The notes under the pieces were generated by a model. It was given only the letters and a program-made list of their open reading frames with translations, did not search any database and was not told where the DNA came from. A program made the translations under genes and the position numbers. Below are positions 1 through 9,843 of a stretch of 64,000 bases of DNA, piece by piece. Source of the stretch: Psychromonas ingrahamii 37 (GTDB lineage Bacteria > Pseudomonadota > Gammaproteobacteria > Enterobacterales > Psychromonadaceae); contig NC_008709.1 of assembly GCF_000015285.1 (NCBI RefSeq), positions 1,798,001 through 1,862,000 of the forward strand. The letters are read 5' to 3'. Positions within the stretch are counted from its first letter, which is position 1; each line of letters begins with the position of its first letter.

Positions 1-2191
1 GCCAAAAGATATTATAGTGATGGTGCCTGATATCGATCAATATGCCCCCTATGTACAGGCGGTATTTGCCAGTGTAGAACAAAATCGTTATATCCCCTTT
101 AGTATTTCTGATGTCAGTGCTCAGCAAGAAAATCCTATTTTGATCAGTTTCTTACAGTTATTGAATCTCAACCAGACACGTTATACTCGGGAAGATATTT
201 TAGCCCTGCTGGAGGTGCCTGCCATATTACAGCGTTTTAACTTGAATCAAGATGAGTTTGTGTTGTTACAAAAATGGATCAACGAAAGTGGTATTCGTTG
301 GGGCTTAGATGAAAAAAGTGCTGCACAGTGGGATTTACCCAGACTGTCGCAGAACAGCTGGTTATTTGGCATCAGGCGCATGCTGCTCGGTTATGCCATA
401 AGTGATACTTTGTTTGAAGGTATCTCAGCCTATGATGAAATACAGGGTTTGCAGGGGGATTTGTTAGGCCGTTTTATCGACTTTATTGATGCTTTAATAA
501 AGTTACAAGAGGGTTTAAAGCAGTCTTATAATGCCAATCAATGGCAGGCTTTTGTGTACCAACTGCTGGAAGACTTTTACCAGGAAGATGACGACAACAC
601 CATGGTCTTATCTCTTATCCGTAATGAAATGGATAATTTATTAGACCATACTGGGCAAGCTGATTTTACTCAACCTATCTCATTGTTTGTCTTAATTGAG
701 CACCTAGAGCAGCATCTGTCGGATCAGGGAAACAGCCAGCGTTTTTTAGCGGGGCAAGTTAACTTTTGTACCCTGATGCCGATGCGTTCTATTCCCTTTA
801 AAGTTGTTTGCCTGTTAGGCATGAACGATGGTCAATACCCCCGTAATATTGTTCCTATGGGATTTGATTTGATGGCAGGGCATCGTAAGCGAGGTGATCG
901 CTCGCGTCGGGAAGAAGATCGATATCTCTTTTTAGAAGCACTGCTGTCGGCACAGGAAAAATTTTATATCAGTTATATTGGCCGGGATATTAATGATAAC
1001 AGTGAAAAAATGCCCAGCGTATTAGTCTCGGAGTTACTTAACTATTGCCAGCAAAGCTTTGTATTAAAAGATAATCAGCAGGATCAAAACCGGGTTGCAG
1101 AAAAAGCGCTCAAGGCGTTTATCTCTTTTCACTATCCGATGCAAAGTTTTAGTGAACGTTATTATCAGGGCGATGTTAAAACCTACAATCCGAACTGGTG
1201 GGCGGCATTAAAGGATGCTAAAAATGCAGGGGAAAAGAGTCACAAGCGCCTTCTGACTCTGGATCAATCCTTAACTGAAGTACCATTAGAGCAATTAAAA
1301 CAATTTTTAAAACATCCCTGCAAGGTGTTTTTTAATCAGCGCTTGGATGTCTACTTTGAATTAGATGACGATCAACAGGAAAATGATGAACCCTTCTCTT
1401 TTAATCATTTGCAGCAGTATGTTCTTAAACATGAACAGTTTGAATATGCTCTGGAGGGAAAATCATTAGATAATCTTTTTATTGAAAAGAGGGCTGCTGG
1501 TAAATTACCTTTTGGCGAATTTGCAGCACTGATTTTCACTAAAGATCTCGAGCCAATGGAGAACTTGGCGGATTTAACCACGAGTTATTTTATAGGTGAG
1601 ATTGAAACCATTAATATTGATATTCAGTTTGCTGAAAAACGTTTATTCGGTGAGTTAAATGATCATTGTGAAAAAGGATTAGTACGGGTTAAAACTGGGA
1701 ATATTAAAGGCAAGGATATTTTAACTCTTTGGTTGGAGCATCTTTGTTATTGTATCGCTTCCGGCCAAAATCTGAACTCCACTCTGCTTGGGCAGAAAGA
1801 GGGGTTCTATTTTAAAGAGCTGCCTGCGGATTATGCCTACAACAGAATAAGTGAACTGCTTGCGTTATATGAAGCGGGTTTGCAGCAACCGCTGCCTTTC
1901 TTTATACAGAGTGCTTTTGCCTGGTGTGAGCAGGTGCATAAACTTGAGCCCAATTGTTTTGTCTTTGATGATTTGGAGTTTGCAACTATTGCCGAAGCCC
2001 AGCAGGTGGCATCGCTCTGTTTCTCAAATGATCGTGGTTTTTCGGAAGGACAGGATCCTTATATCAATCGATGTTATGAAAACCTGGAAGACCATTGGGA
2101 TGCTTTTCAGCCTTTAGCATTGAAAATATTTATGCCGATTTTGTCTAATATAAAGCCAATTGATTACGATGACTTAGATGGTGACGAATAA
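1..2191 (+). CDS. recC: RecC, exonuclease V gamma subunit (5' end outside window)
   Basis: C-terminal roughly 730 residues of RecC, the RecBCD subunit that recognises Chi and guides the unwound strands during double-strand break repair. The frame is open from base 2, so the true start lies upstream; the family is about 1,100 residues long. The stretch around 810-960 (LLGMNDGQYPR, then RGDRSRREEDRYLFLEAL) is a hallmark of RecC. RecC keeps a helicase-like fold without working motifs, and I see no Walker A here, as expected. The stop overlaps the next ATG as TAATG, followed by recB and recD in the same direction, so the genes form one operon. Confidence 0.95.
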   Translation, partial: PKDIIVMVPDIDQYAPYVQAVFASVEQNRYIPFSISDVSAQQENPILISFLQLLNLNQTRYTREDILALLEVPAILQRFNLNQDEFVLLQKWINESGIRWGLDEKSAAQWDLPRLSQNSWLFGIRRMLLGYAISDTLFEGISAYDEIQGLQGDLLGRFIDFIDALIKLQEGLKQSYNANQWQAFVYQLLEDFYQEDDDNTMVLSLIRNEMDNLLDHTGQADFTQPISLFVLIEHLEQHLSDQGNSQRFLAGQVNFCTLMPMRSIPFKVVCLLGMNDGQYPRNIVPMGFDLMAGHRKRGDRSRREEDRYLFLEALLSAQEKFYISYIGRDINDNSEKMPSVLVSELLNYCQQSFVLKDNQQDQNRVAEKALKAFISFHYPMQSFSERYYQGDVKTYNPNWWAALKDAKNAGEKSHKRLLTLDQSLTEVPLEQLKQFLKHPCKVFFNQRLDVYFELDDDQQENDEPFSFNHLQQYVLKHEQFEYALEGKSLDNLFIEKRAAGKLPFGEFAALIFTKDLEPMENLADLTTSYFIGEIETINIDIQFAEKRLFGELNDHCEKGLVRVKTGNIKGKDILTLWLEHLCYCIASGQNLNSTLLGQKEGFYFKELPADYAYNRISELLALYEAGLQQPLPFFIQSAFAWCEQVHKLEPNCFVFDDLEFATIAEAQQVASLCFSNDRGFSEGQDPYINRCYENLEDHWDAFQPLALKIFMPILSNIKPIDYDDLDGDE

Positions 2192-2277
2192 TGGTTATTC
2201 CAGAAATTTTTATGGCGGCTGATAGTTTATCCAATATAAGCTCTATTGAATATTCAGAATCGGATGGCGGCGAATAA
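2191..2277 (+). CDS. 28-codon mini-ORF between recC and recB, a duplicated recC tail
   Basis: A 28-residue reading frame joined by TAATG overlaps to recC upstream and recB downstream, so ribosomes could pass recC, mini-ORF and recB by translational coupling. Its C-terminus (SNISSIEYSESDGGE) resembles the last residues of RecC (SNIKPIDYDDLDGDE), and the DNA is alignable over about 75 bp including the identical GAATAATGG at each end. I infer a diverged tandem duplication of the recC 3' end. Whether a peptide is made, or the ORF only couples translation, cannot be told from sequence. Confidence 0.4.
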   Translation: MVIPEIFMAADSLSNISSIEYSESDGGE

Positions 2278-5200
2278 TGGATAAATTAAATAAAATGAAT
2301 ACCACTAAAACAGAACTTGTCGTCCAACCGCTTAATGCATTAACTTTTCCTCTGTACGGGCAACGTTTAATTGAAGCCTCTGCAGGCACAGGTAAAACCT
2401 ATACCATTGCCAGTTTGTTTATTCGCCTGTTACTCGGTCACGGTGAACAGGCTGCGCATCAAGGTCCTTTGACCGTTGACCAAATTTTAGTGGTCACTTT
2501 TACCGAAGCTGCAACAGCCGAGCTACGTAACCGTATTAGAGAGCGTATTCAAGATGTACGTTTAGATTTTATTCAAGGTGAGAGTGATAATCCTTTTACC
2601 CAAAGTTTGCTTAAGGAAGTAGTCGATCATCAGGTTGCTATTCGTTTATTACGTTTTGCTGAACTGCAAATGGATGAAGCTGCTATCTTTACTATTCATG
2701 GTTTCTGCCAGCGAATGCTGATGCAAAATGCCTTTGAGTCGGGCAGTTTATTCGAACAAAATTTATTAGAGGACGATGCTCAGTTATTACAGTTAGCCTG
2801 CAATGATTTCTGGCGCACTTTTTTCTATGGTTTATCCACACCTCTGACCGAACTTATTTTTAGTTATTGGGAGAATCCCGGGCAGCTGCAGAAAAATTTA
2901 CGGCCGTTTTTATCACGCAGCGATCTGCATTTTTTACCGAAAATTAATGATTTTGATTTTAAAGCTAAGTATGAGCGCAGTATATCATTCATTGAAACCC
3001 TTAAAATAAACTGGCTTAATGATCAGTCGGATTATGCTGATATTATTACCCATTCCGCGGTTTCTAAACGCAGCTATAGCAAGAAAAATATCCCTAACTG
3101 GTTGAAAGAGGTCTCTCAATGGGCGTTAACCTCCAGCGCCAGTTTAAGTTTACCTAAAAGCCTGGTTAAATTTTCACAAAAAACATTAGATGAAAAAACA
3201 CCCAAGGGTGAGATCCCAACACATCCGGTCTTTAGTGAGATTGAAGCGCTGTTAGCATTGGACCTCTCATTAGAAAATACTATTTTGGTAAAAGCCACCC
3301 ATTGGGTGCAAGCACATCTGCAATCAAATAAAAATAAACAGATGTTATTGGGTTTTGATGACTTGTTAACACGCTTGGATGCGGCACTGCAAAACGGCAA
3401 TGAAAAGAGTCTTGCCTTGAATATTAGGACGGCATATCCGATTGCTCTGATCGATGAATTTCAAGATACCGATCCGGTTCAATACCGTATTTTTACCACT
3501 ATTTATCAGTCCCTTGAAGGCGAAGATTCCGAACCGCTTGATAAAAGTCTGGGTTTATTTATGATTGGCGATCCCAAGCAGGCGATTTACAGCTTTCGTG
3601 GCGCTGATATTTTTACCTATATGAAAGCGCGCCAGAATGTCAGTGCGCATTACAGCTTGGATTATAACTATCGTTCCACGCCCGAAATGATTGATGCTAG
3701 TAATACCTTTTTTGAATTTTGTCCCGCACCCTTTATTTATAATGATGATATCCCCTTTAGTGCGGTGCAGGCACCCGATAAGCGACGTAAAAAATTAGTG
3801 GTGGAGAATAAAGACGATCCTGCCCAAAGCGCATTACAGTTTATTCACCCCGTTGGCGGAGAAAATAGTCAAGGTTTCAAAGATTCAATAACCCATGCCT
3901 GTATCAATGAAATCAAAAAAATACTGTTATTAGCCCAGCAGGATAAGGCTTATCTGGAAGATAAAAAGGGTAAAAGAAGTATTATTAGGGCAAACCATAT
4001 CGCAGTCCTAGTGCGCACTGGAAAAGAAGCACAGTTGATTCGTAACGCTTTATTTAATGAAAATATTAACAGTGTTTATTTGTCACTCAAAGAGAGTGTC
4101 TATGCAACATCCCATGCAAAGGACCTATTGCGTATTTTACAGGCTTGTTTAAACCCTGAAAATGAGCGTTTATTACGCGCAGCGATCGCCTGTAAACTGT
4201 TCTGTCAAACACCTTATCAAGTGCATCAAATTTTATTGAATACCCGCTTATGGGAAGAGAAAATAGGGCAATTTATAGAGTACCGCAGACAATGGCGCAG
4301 TGTGGGTATTTTGGCAATGTTACATAAATTATTTCATCAACAGGCAATAAGCGCTTATTTACTTAAAGATACTCAGGGCGAACGTTTATTAACAGACGTA
4401 TTACATTTAGCGGAGTTATTACAAAAAAACAGTGTTGACCATGATGGTGAGTTTGCTTTGTTACGCTGGTTCGGTGAGCAGATAAAACAAGGAAATAGCG
4501 GTGAAAGTGAGCAAAAACAACGTTTAGAAAGTGAAAAAGATCTGGTTCAGGTGAGTACGTTACATAAAGCAAAAGGGCTACAATACGATATTGTGTTTAT
4601 GCCTTTTACGGGGTTATATCAAAAACCTCAAGCCTGTTTATATCATGATCCTGACCAGAATAATGCGCTTATTTTTGATCTGCAAAATACCAAGAATAAT
4701 GCTGCCCTCGCTGAAAAAGAGCAGCTGGCGGAAGATTTGCGCTTATTGTATGTCGGTCTGACGCGCAGTGTTTACCGTTGTTACATTGGTATTGGCAATT
4801 ACAAAAAAGGGCGCGAGAAAAATAGTCCGCTGTGTAAAAGCGCGCTGGGTTATATCTGCTTACAGGCGGGTAAGGGTCTGTTAGCCGGTGATACCGAACA
4901 ATTAAATAAACAGTTACAAAAAATGGCTGACAATAGTCTGAATATAAGCATCCGCCCAACGCCATTGTTGGATGAAACGCACTATCAGGCCAGACAAAGC
5001 GATCAACCTTTACAAGCCCCCTTGGTGCTCGGAAAACAGGTTGAAAGGAATTGGTGGATCAGCAGTTATTCATCATTGTCACGCTTTCATACACAGACTA
5101 ATACTCAGGTAGCTTCAGTGACACCTACCGTTATGCCTATAGATAATATCAGCAATGAACAGACTGAAGTGTCACCCGCTATTTTAACCAGTCCCGAAAA

Positions 5201-5957
5201 AACACCCTTTAGTTTTCCCCGAGGGGCTAAGCACGGCACCTTTCTACATGAATTATTTGAGTTAACTAACCTTGAAAATATGGAAACTGAAACGCTCAAT
5301 GAACTGTTATTTGAGCAACTCTTATTACGCCATTATCCGGATCCGGAATTGTGGGCTCCAGTATTAACCGCTTGGATAGAGCAGATTCTAGGTCATGACT
5401 TAGCTGCCGGCGCTGATATTAAATTAGGTGATTTGTCTGCCCAGCAGAAAAAAATTGAAATGCAGTTTTTTATTCCCATGCAGGAACTGCAGGCAAATGA
5501 GGTCAATAACCTATTAAAAAAATATGATCCATTATCTGCGCGTGCGGGGGAGTTGCAGTTTCGGACAGTACAGGGGTTTTTAAAAGGTTTTATCGATTTA
5601 ACATTCGAAAAAAATGGACAATATTACGTGCTTGATTATAAATCTAATCATCTTGGTGACTGTTTGCAGGATTATAATCAAACTAGTATGGAGCAGGCCT
5701 TGATTGAACACCGCTACGATTTTCAATACCAGCTTTATACTCTGGCGCTGCATCGTCTGCTTAAATCTCGTTTAGCAGATTACGATTATGAAACCCATAT
5801 TGGCGGGGTTTTTTATACCTTTTTACGGGGTATGCAGGGCGAACAGGAATACGGCGTTTATTTTGTTAAACCCAGTTTTAGTCTGATAGACGGGCTTGAT
5901 AAACTGTTTTCAGGGCAAAAAAACAGTGCTAAATCAACAGTGGAGCCGATATGTTAA
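2277..5957 (+). CDS. recB: RecB, exonuclease V beta subunit (helicase-nuclease)
   Basis: 1,226 residues, the normal RecB length. RecB is the 3'-5' SF1 helicase and the only nuclease of RecBCD, and loads RecA after Chi. Visible motifs: Walker A ASAGTGKT at residues 34-41, motif II IDEFQDTD near 390, GDPKQAIYSFRGAD near 425, TLHKAKGLQYD near 757, motif VI LLYVGLTRS near 822, and the nuclease core LDYKSNHLG near 1,120 with its catalytic Asp and Lys. The chosen ATG overlaps the mini-ORF stop. The 3' end overlaps recD by 7 bases. Confidence 0.97.
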   Translation: MDKLNKMNTTKTELVVQPLNALTFPLYGQRLIEASAGTGKTYTIASLFIRLLLGHGEQAAHQGPLTVDQILVVTFTEAATAELRNRIRERIQDVRLDFIQGESDNPFTQSLLKEVVDHQVAIRLLRFAELQMDEAAIFTIHGFCQRMLMQNAFESGSLFEQNLLEDDAQLLQLACNDFWRTFFYGLSTPLTELIFSYWENPGQLQKNLRPFLSRSDLHFLPKINDFDFKAKYERSISFIETLKINWLNDQSDYADIITHSAVSKRSYSKKNIPNWLKEVSQWALTSSASLSLPKSLVKFSQKTLDEKTPKGEIPTHPVFSEIEALLALDLSLENTILVKATHWVQAHLQSNKNKQMLLGFDDLLTRLDAALQNGNEKSLALNIRTAYPIALIDEFQDTDPVQYRIFTTIYQSLEGEDSEPLDKSLGLFMIGDPKQAIYSFRGADIFTYMKARQNVSAHYSLDYNYRSTPEMIDASNTFFEFCPAPFIYNDDIPFSAVQAPDKRRKKLVVENKDDPAQSALQFIHPVGGENSQGFKDSITHACINEIKKILLLAQQDKAYLEDKKGKRSIIRANHIAVLVRTGKEAQLIRNALFNENINSVYLSLKESVYATSHAKDLLRILQACLNPENERLLRAAIACKLFCQTPYQVHQILLNTRLWEEKIGQFIEYRRQWRSVGILAMLHKLFHQQAISAYLLKDTQGERLLTDVLHLAELLQKNSVDHDGEFALLRWFGEQIKQGNSGESEQKQRLESEKDLVQVSTLHKAKGLQYDIVFMPFTGLYQKPQACLYHDPDQNNALIFDLQNTKNNAALAEKEQLAEDLRLLYVGLTRSVYRCYIGIGNYKKGREKNSPLCKSALGYICLQAGKGLLAGDTEQLNKQLQKMADNSLNISIRPTPLLDETHYQARQSDQPLQAPLVLGKQVERNWWISSYSSLSRFHTQTNTQVASVTPTVMPIDNISNEQTEVSPAILTSPEKTPFSFPRGAKHGTFLHELFELTNLENMETETLNELLFEQLLLRHYPDPELWAPVLTAWIEQILGHDLAAGADIKLGDLSAQQKKIEMQFFIPMQELQANEVNNLLKKYDPLSARAGELQFRTVQGFLKGFIDLTFEKNGQYYVLDYKSNHLGDCLQDYNQTSMEQALIEHRYDFQYQLYTLALHRLLKSRLADYDYETHIGGVFYTFLRGMQGEQEYGVYFVKPSFSLIDGLDKLFSGQKNSAKSTVEPIC

Positions 5958-8047
5958 CACAACTAAAACAATGGAAAGAGCAGGGGCTATTACGTTCAAT
6001 TGATTACCATTTTGCAGCCTTTATGGCGGAAATGGGGGCGGATAAATTAACCCAGTTAAGTGCTGCCTTCTGCAGTGAATATCTGGGTCTTGGGCATATC
6101 TGTTTACCCGTTGAAGAAATCATTATCCGTTTAAATGATAAATGTTCGTTAAGTGAACTTGATTTGCAGGGGTTTTGCCGGGAACATGATATGGAATGTT
6201 TATTGCAGAATAATTTTGAGGCACATGCGTTATTAAGTAGTTCAATCTGTGTGGGTGATAATGCCCCCCTGTGTTTACAGTTTAATGCCTTGTATCTTAC
6301 CCGTTACGCCCTGTTTGAGCAGCTTATCGCTGATAAATTATTGGATCAACCTAAGTTGTCCTTGGGTTCTGATATCAAGGTGGAACTCGATGTTTTATTT
6401 GCCACCAATTATACCTATTTATGGCAGGATTGGTGCCGCGATCCAAGACAACCCCTGCCTTTATTATGTGAAAAATATATTGATCTTCTCCCTGGATCGA
6501 CAGTTGACTGGGTAGGAGTTGAACAGTTATTTAGTCAGGCCGAAAATGCGCAGGATTTACAACCCTTAGGATCCTTGATTCCGGAAAATAAACGCTGTAA
6601 CTGGCAAAAGGTCAGTGCTGCATTAGCCTTGACTACTGCGCGATGTGTTATCTCAGGAGGGCCCGGCACGGGTAAAACTACGACTGTTACTAAACTGCTC
6701 GCCTTGCTGCTGAAATTTCAACCAACACTGTTGATTAAATTGGTTGCTCCAACGGGAAAAGCTGCTGCGCGTTTAACAGAATCTATTACCCATGCCTTAG
6801 TGGAATTAAACATTGAGCCGGGCATTAAAGACAAAATGCCCAAGGTGGCGACGACCATTCACCGCTTGTTGGGGGTAAAAGCCAACAGTAATCACTTTCG
6901 TTTTAACCAGGATGAAAAATTAAATGTCGATCTGCTGGTGGTGGATGAAGCTTCGATGGTCGATTTGCCGCTGATGGCAAAATTATTAATGGCGCTACCG
7001 GATCATGCCCGCCTGATATTATTAGGTGATAAAGACCAGCTGGCATCGGTTGAAGCGGGAGCTGTTTTAGGGGATATTTGCCATTTTATTGAATCGGGAT
7101 ACAGTGCTAAAAAAGCGCAGCTGTTGGCAGATTTAACGGGTTATACCTCGTTAACCAAGACCGCCCCTCGGTCACCTAATATGGCTGATAATTTATGTTT
7201 GCTGCGTAAAAGTTACCGTTTTGACCAATACTCGGGGATTGGCTATTTAGCCAAGGCGATTAATAGCGGCCGCGCAAACAGCAAAAAGGTGATGGCGTTA
7301 TGTGATGATTATAATGATTTGCAGCACTATCCGAATACTGAGTTGGGTAAAAAAGAGTTGGCAGCTCTGGTCTTGGAAGGTTATCGTCCCTATTTACAAA
7401 ACCTGTCGACTATTACCGTAGACAATCGAAACCTTGCGGGGCAACTATTAAAGCAGTTTAACCAATTTAAAATATTATGTGCGACGCGCGAAGGGGAGTG
7501 GGGAGTCAAGTGTTTAAATAAACTCTGCGAAACGGTATTAGAAAAAGCAGGCCTGTTAACGACCGGGCAAGTGCACAAGGATCCGCAACATGCCTATGTT
7601 TATTGGTATGTCGGTCGTCCGGTTATGATAACCCAAAACAATTATCATTTAGGTTTATATAATGGTGATATTGGCCTGTGTTTATTAGATGAATCTTTAC
7701 AGTTACGTGTTTATTTCCAAATGCCCGATGCGTCTATTGCCGATTTTCAGCCAAGTCGTTTGCCCAACCATGAAACTGTTTTTGCCATGACGGTACATAA
7801 AAGCCAGGGATCTGAGTTTGAGCACACTGTATTAGCATTACCTGAAAATCACGTCTCTGTGGTCAGCCGAGAACTCATTTATACCGCTATTACCCGCGCA
7901 AAAAAACAGTTGACGCTGTTTGCCGATTTATCCTTAATGGCCAGTGCGATGCGCCATAAAACAAAACGTTTTAGCCGTTTAGTTGAGCGTTTAAAAAGCC
8001 CATCCGTAACCCTTGCAGAAAAAGTTAAACAGAAAATAAAAGAATAA
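5951..8047 (+). CDS. recD: RecD, exonuclease V alpha subunit (5'-3' helicase)
   Basis: 698 residues. RecD is the fast 5'-3' SF1B helicase of RecBCD and keeps the complex processive. Motifs: Walker A GGPGTGKTTT near residue 236, Walker B VVDEASMVD near 327, MTVHKSQGSEF near 612 and YTAITRAK near 643. The ATG lies inside the last codons of recB, so translation is probably coupled. It is the last gene of the recC-recB-recD operon; a large palindrome follows. Confidence 0.96.
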   Translation: MLTQLKQWKEQGLLRSIDYHFAAFMAEMGADKLTQLSAAFCSEYLGLGHICLPVEEIIIRLNDKCSLSELDLQGFCREHDMECLLQNNFEAHALLSSSICVGDNAPLCLQFNALYLTRYALFEQLIADKLLDQPKLSLGSDIKVELDVLFATNYTYLWQDWCRDPRQPLPLLCEKYIDLLPGSTVDWVGVEQLFSQAENAQDLQPLGSLIPENKRCNWQKVSAALALTTARCVISGGPGTGKTTTVTKLLALLLKFQPTLLIKLVAPTGKAAARLTESITHALVELNIEPGIKDKMPKVATTIHRLLGVKANSNHFRFNQDEKLNVDLLVVDEASMVDLPLMAKLLMALPDHARLILLGDKDQLASVEAGAVLGDICHFIESGYSAKKAQLLADLTGYTSLTKTAPRSPNMADNLCLLRKSYRFDQYSGIGYLAKAINSGRANSKKVMALCDDYNDLQHYPNTELGKKELAALVLEGYRPYLQNLSTITVDNRNLAGQLLKQFNQFKILCATREGEWGVKCLNKLCETVLEKAGLLTTGQVHKDPQHAYVYWYVGRPVMITQNNYHLGLYNGDIGLCLLDESLQLRVYFQMPDASIADFQPSRLPNHETVFAMTVHKSQGSEFEHTVLALPENHVSVVSRELIYTAITRAKKQLTLFADLSLMASAMRHKTKRFSRLVERLKSPSVTLAEKVKQKIKE

Positions 8048-8116
8048 AGTGGCAGCTGGGATTAGCTTAATGAAAACCCCGGCTTACAAGGTGGAATGAG
8101 TTGCTTATCAAACCAC

Positions 8117-8168
8117 AGTAATTCTCATTTTATTAGTCAATGCATTGATTAATAAAATGAGAATTACT
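8117..8168. repeat. 52-bp near-perfect palindrome
   Basis: Two 26-base arms meet at a central TGCA with no spacer; the only mismatch is a G/T pair at arm position 20 (G·U in RNA). The left arm begins AGTAATTCTCATTTTATTA. It lies 70 bases after the recD stop and 72 before ybaK. There is no T-run on either side, so it is not an ordinary intrinsic terminator. It could be a solo palindromic repeat, an mRNA-stabilising hairpin or a protein-binding site. Confidence 0.85.
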
Positions 8169-8240
8169 TAGTTATAGGTACTGCGCTAAAACGCGTCTAA
8201 ACAGCAGCAAAAAAAATTGCTTTATAAGGTAGAAAGAAAG

Positions 8241-8708
8241 ATGACACCAGCCGTTGATCTCCTTAATAAACACAAAATGAAATTTAAAATTCATCAATAC
8301 CAGCACGATAAAAACTGTGATGCCTATGGATTGGAAGCCGCCCAGAAAATGGGGATTGATGGACAGCTGGTTTTTAAAACATTAGTGGTCAATGTTGATA
8401 ATGAAAATCTGCTAGTGTGCATTTTACCCGTAACCAAAATGCTCAACTTGAAAAAAGTGGCTAAAGTCTGCACTGCTAAAAAAGTGGTCTTGGCAGATAA
8501 ACAAGCAGTGCTTCGTTCAACGGGTTATGTACTTGGTGGAGTGAGTCCCTTGGGGCAGAAAAAACGTTTAAAAACTGTCTTAGATAATAGTGCATTAGCA
8601 TTGCAGTGCCTTTATGTGAGTGCGGGGAAAAGAGGGCTGGAGATAGCATTAAATCCAACGGATTTAATCAACCTCACAAATGCACTTAACGCTGATATTT
8701 GCCAATAA
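8241..8708 (+). CDS. ybaK: YbaK/EbsC family Cys-tRNA(Pro) deacylase
   Basis: 155 residues. YbaK hydrolyses Cys-tRNA(Pro) formed when prolyl-tRNA synthetase mischarges cysteine, acting in trans in the cytoplasm. The family pattern is clear: DKNCDAYGLEAAQ near residue 25, LVFKTLVVNVD with the conserved lysine near 48, and GGVSPLGQKK near 100. The ATG at 8241 follows a purine-rich AGAAAGAAAG; an upstream extension to 8217 starting with TTG lacks homology. The end overlaps spurious frame before the next gene's true start at 8753. Confidence 0.9.
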   Translation: MTPAVDLLNKHKMKFKIHQYQHDKNCDAYGLEAAQKMGIDGQLVFKTLVVNVDNENLLVCILPVTKMLNLKKVAKVCTAKKVVLADKQAVLRSTGYVLGGVSPLGQKKRLKTVLDNSALALQCLYVSAGKRGLEIALNPTDLINLTNALNADICQ

Positions 8709-8752
8709 ACCTTATAATACTTATCATTCGACCACTTTGGGAATATTCTTTA

Positions 8753-9691
8753 ATGTTAAAATTAATCAATTTAGGTTTGTTATCTGGTTTGTTTTTCAGT
8801 GCTACCTTTGTGTTAAATGAAATAATGAGTGAGCAGGGGGGGCACTGGTTTTGGTCTGCATCATTACGCTATCTGTTTATGGTTATTTTTTTGCTGATCA
8901 TTGCTTTATTAAGTGATGGGATTAAACAGTTAAAACAACTGTTGCAGCTTTTTTTACAGCATGCTGTCTTTTGGATTGTCACCGGCAGTATCGGATTCGG
9001 GGCTTTTTATGCGTTAATCTGTTTTAGTGCAGATTATTCCCCCGGTTGGATTATCGCCGCTACCTGGCAATTTACTATTGTTGCCAGTTTATTGGTCTTA
9101 ATGTTGTTTGGCAGACGGTTTCCGTCTCGTGTCTGGTTATTTTCCACCATGATTTTTTTCGGCGTTTTATTGATTAATTTATCTCAGGCCACGGAGGTCA
9201 GCATTAATCAGCTTTTATTTGGTGCTTTGCCGGTGTTATTAGCGGCTTTTTGTTACCCTTTGGGTAATCAACTGGTCTGGGAAGTACGTCAGGGACAGCA
9301 TAAAAAGTTACCAAAAATTCATTCTCCACTGTTAGATAAAGCCTTTAATAAAGTGTTATTAATGTCATTAGGTTCCATACCTATGTGGATCGTTCTGGGT
9401 TTATTTGTGCAGCCTGGTTTGCCGGAGAAGAGTCAGATATTAAATACCGCGCTGGTGGCTTTATTTTCCGGTGTGATAGCTACCAGTATCTTTATTTATG
9501 CCCGTACTAAAGCGACCAAAGCCAGTGAATTAGCAGGGGTTGATGCCACTCAAGCGAGTGAAGTGGTATTTGCTATGATAGCCGGTTTGATATTACTTAA
9601 TTCTGTACAAATAAACCTGCTGGCAATCTGCGGCTTAGCGTTTGTTTTTATAGGATTAGGTTTTTTCGTGCTATATCAAAATAGGCCATAA
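8753..9691 (+). CDS. DMT-superfamily multidrug-resistance-type transporter
   Basis: 312 residues with about ten hydrophobic helices, two EamA-like halves, and a polar linker near residues 185-200 (GQHKKLPKIHS). The second half has the KATKASELAGVDATQASEVVF segment, also with small and polar residues typical of this class. It fits the EmrE-like multidrug resistance efflux group of the drug/metabolite transporter superfamily in the inner membrane; the substrate cannot be told. I chose the ATG at 8753 because an upstream extension overlaps ybaK and adds an unlikely leader. Confidence 0.75.
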   Translation: MLKLINLGLLSGLFFSATFVLNEIMSEQGGHWFWSASLRYLFMVIFLLIIALLSDGIKQLKQLLQLFLQHAVFWIVTGSIGFGAFYALICFSADYSPGWIIAATWQFTIVASLLVLMLFGRRFPSRVWLFSTMIFFGVLLINLSQATEVSINQLLFGALPVLLAAFCYPLGNQLVWEVRQGQHKKLPKIHSPLLDKAFNKVLLMSLGSIPMWIVLGLFVQPGLPEKSQILNTALVALFSGVIATSIFIYARTKATKASELAGVDATQASEVVFAMIAGLILLNSVQINLLAICGLAFVFIGLGFFVLYQNRP

Positions 9692-9843
9692 GGGGTAATC
9701 TAAGCGTCTCTCTTGGGGGTTATTATTCAGCATTTGGCCACATTCGATTTTTTTGATTGATTGATTTATTTAAGCGTTTTTTTACCCGAATATATTAATG
9801 ATTGTGTTAGCATTGCGTTTTTAAAAACTAGAGTGAGCCTGCA

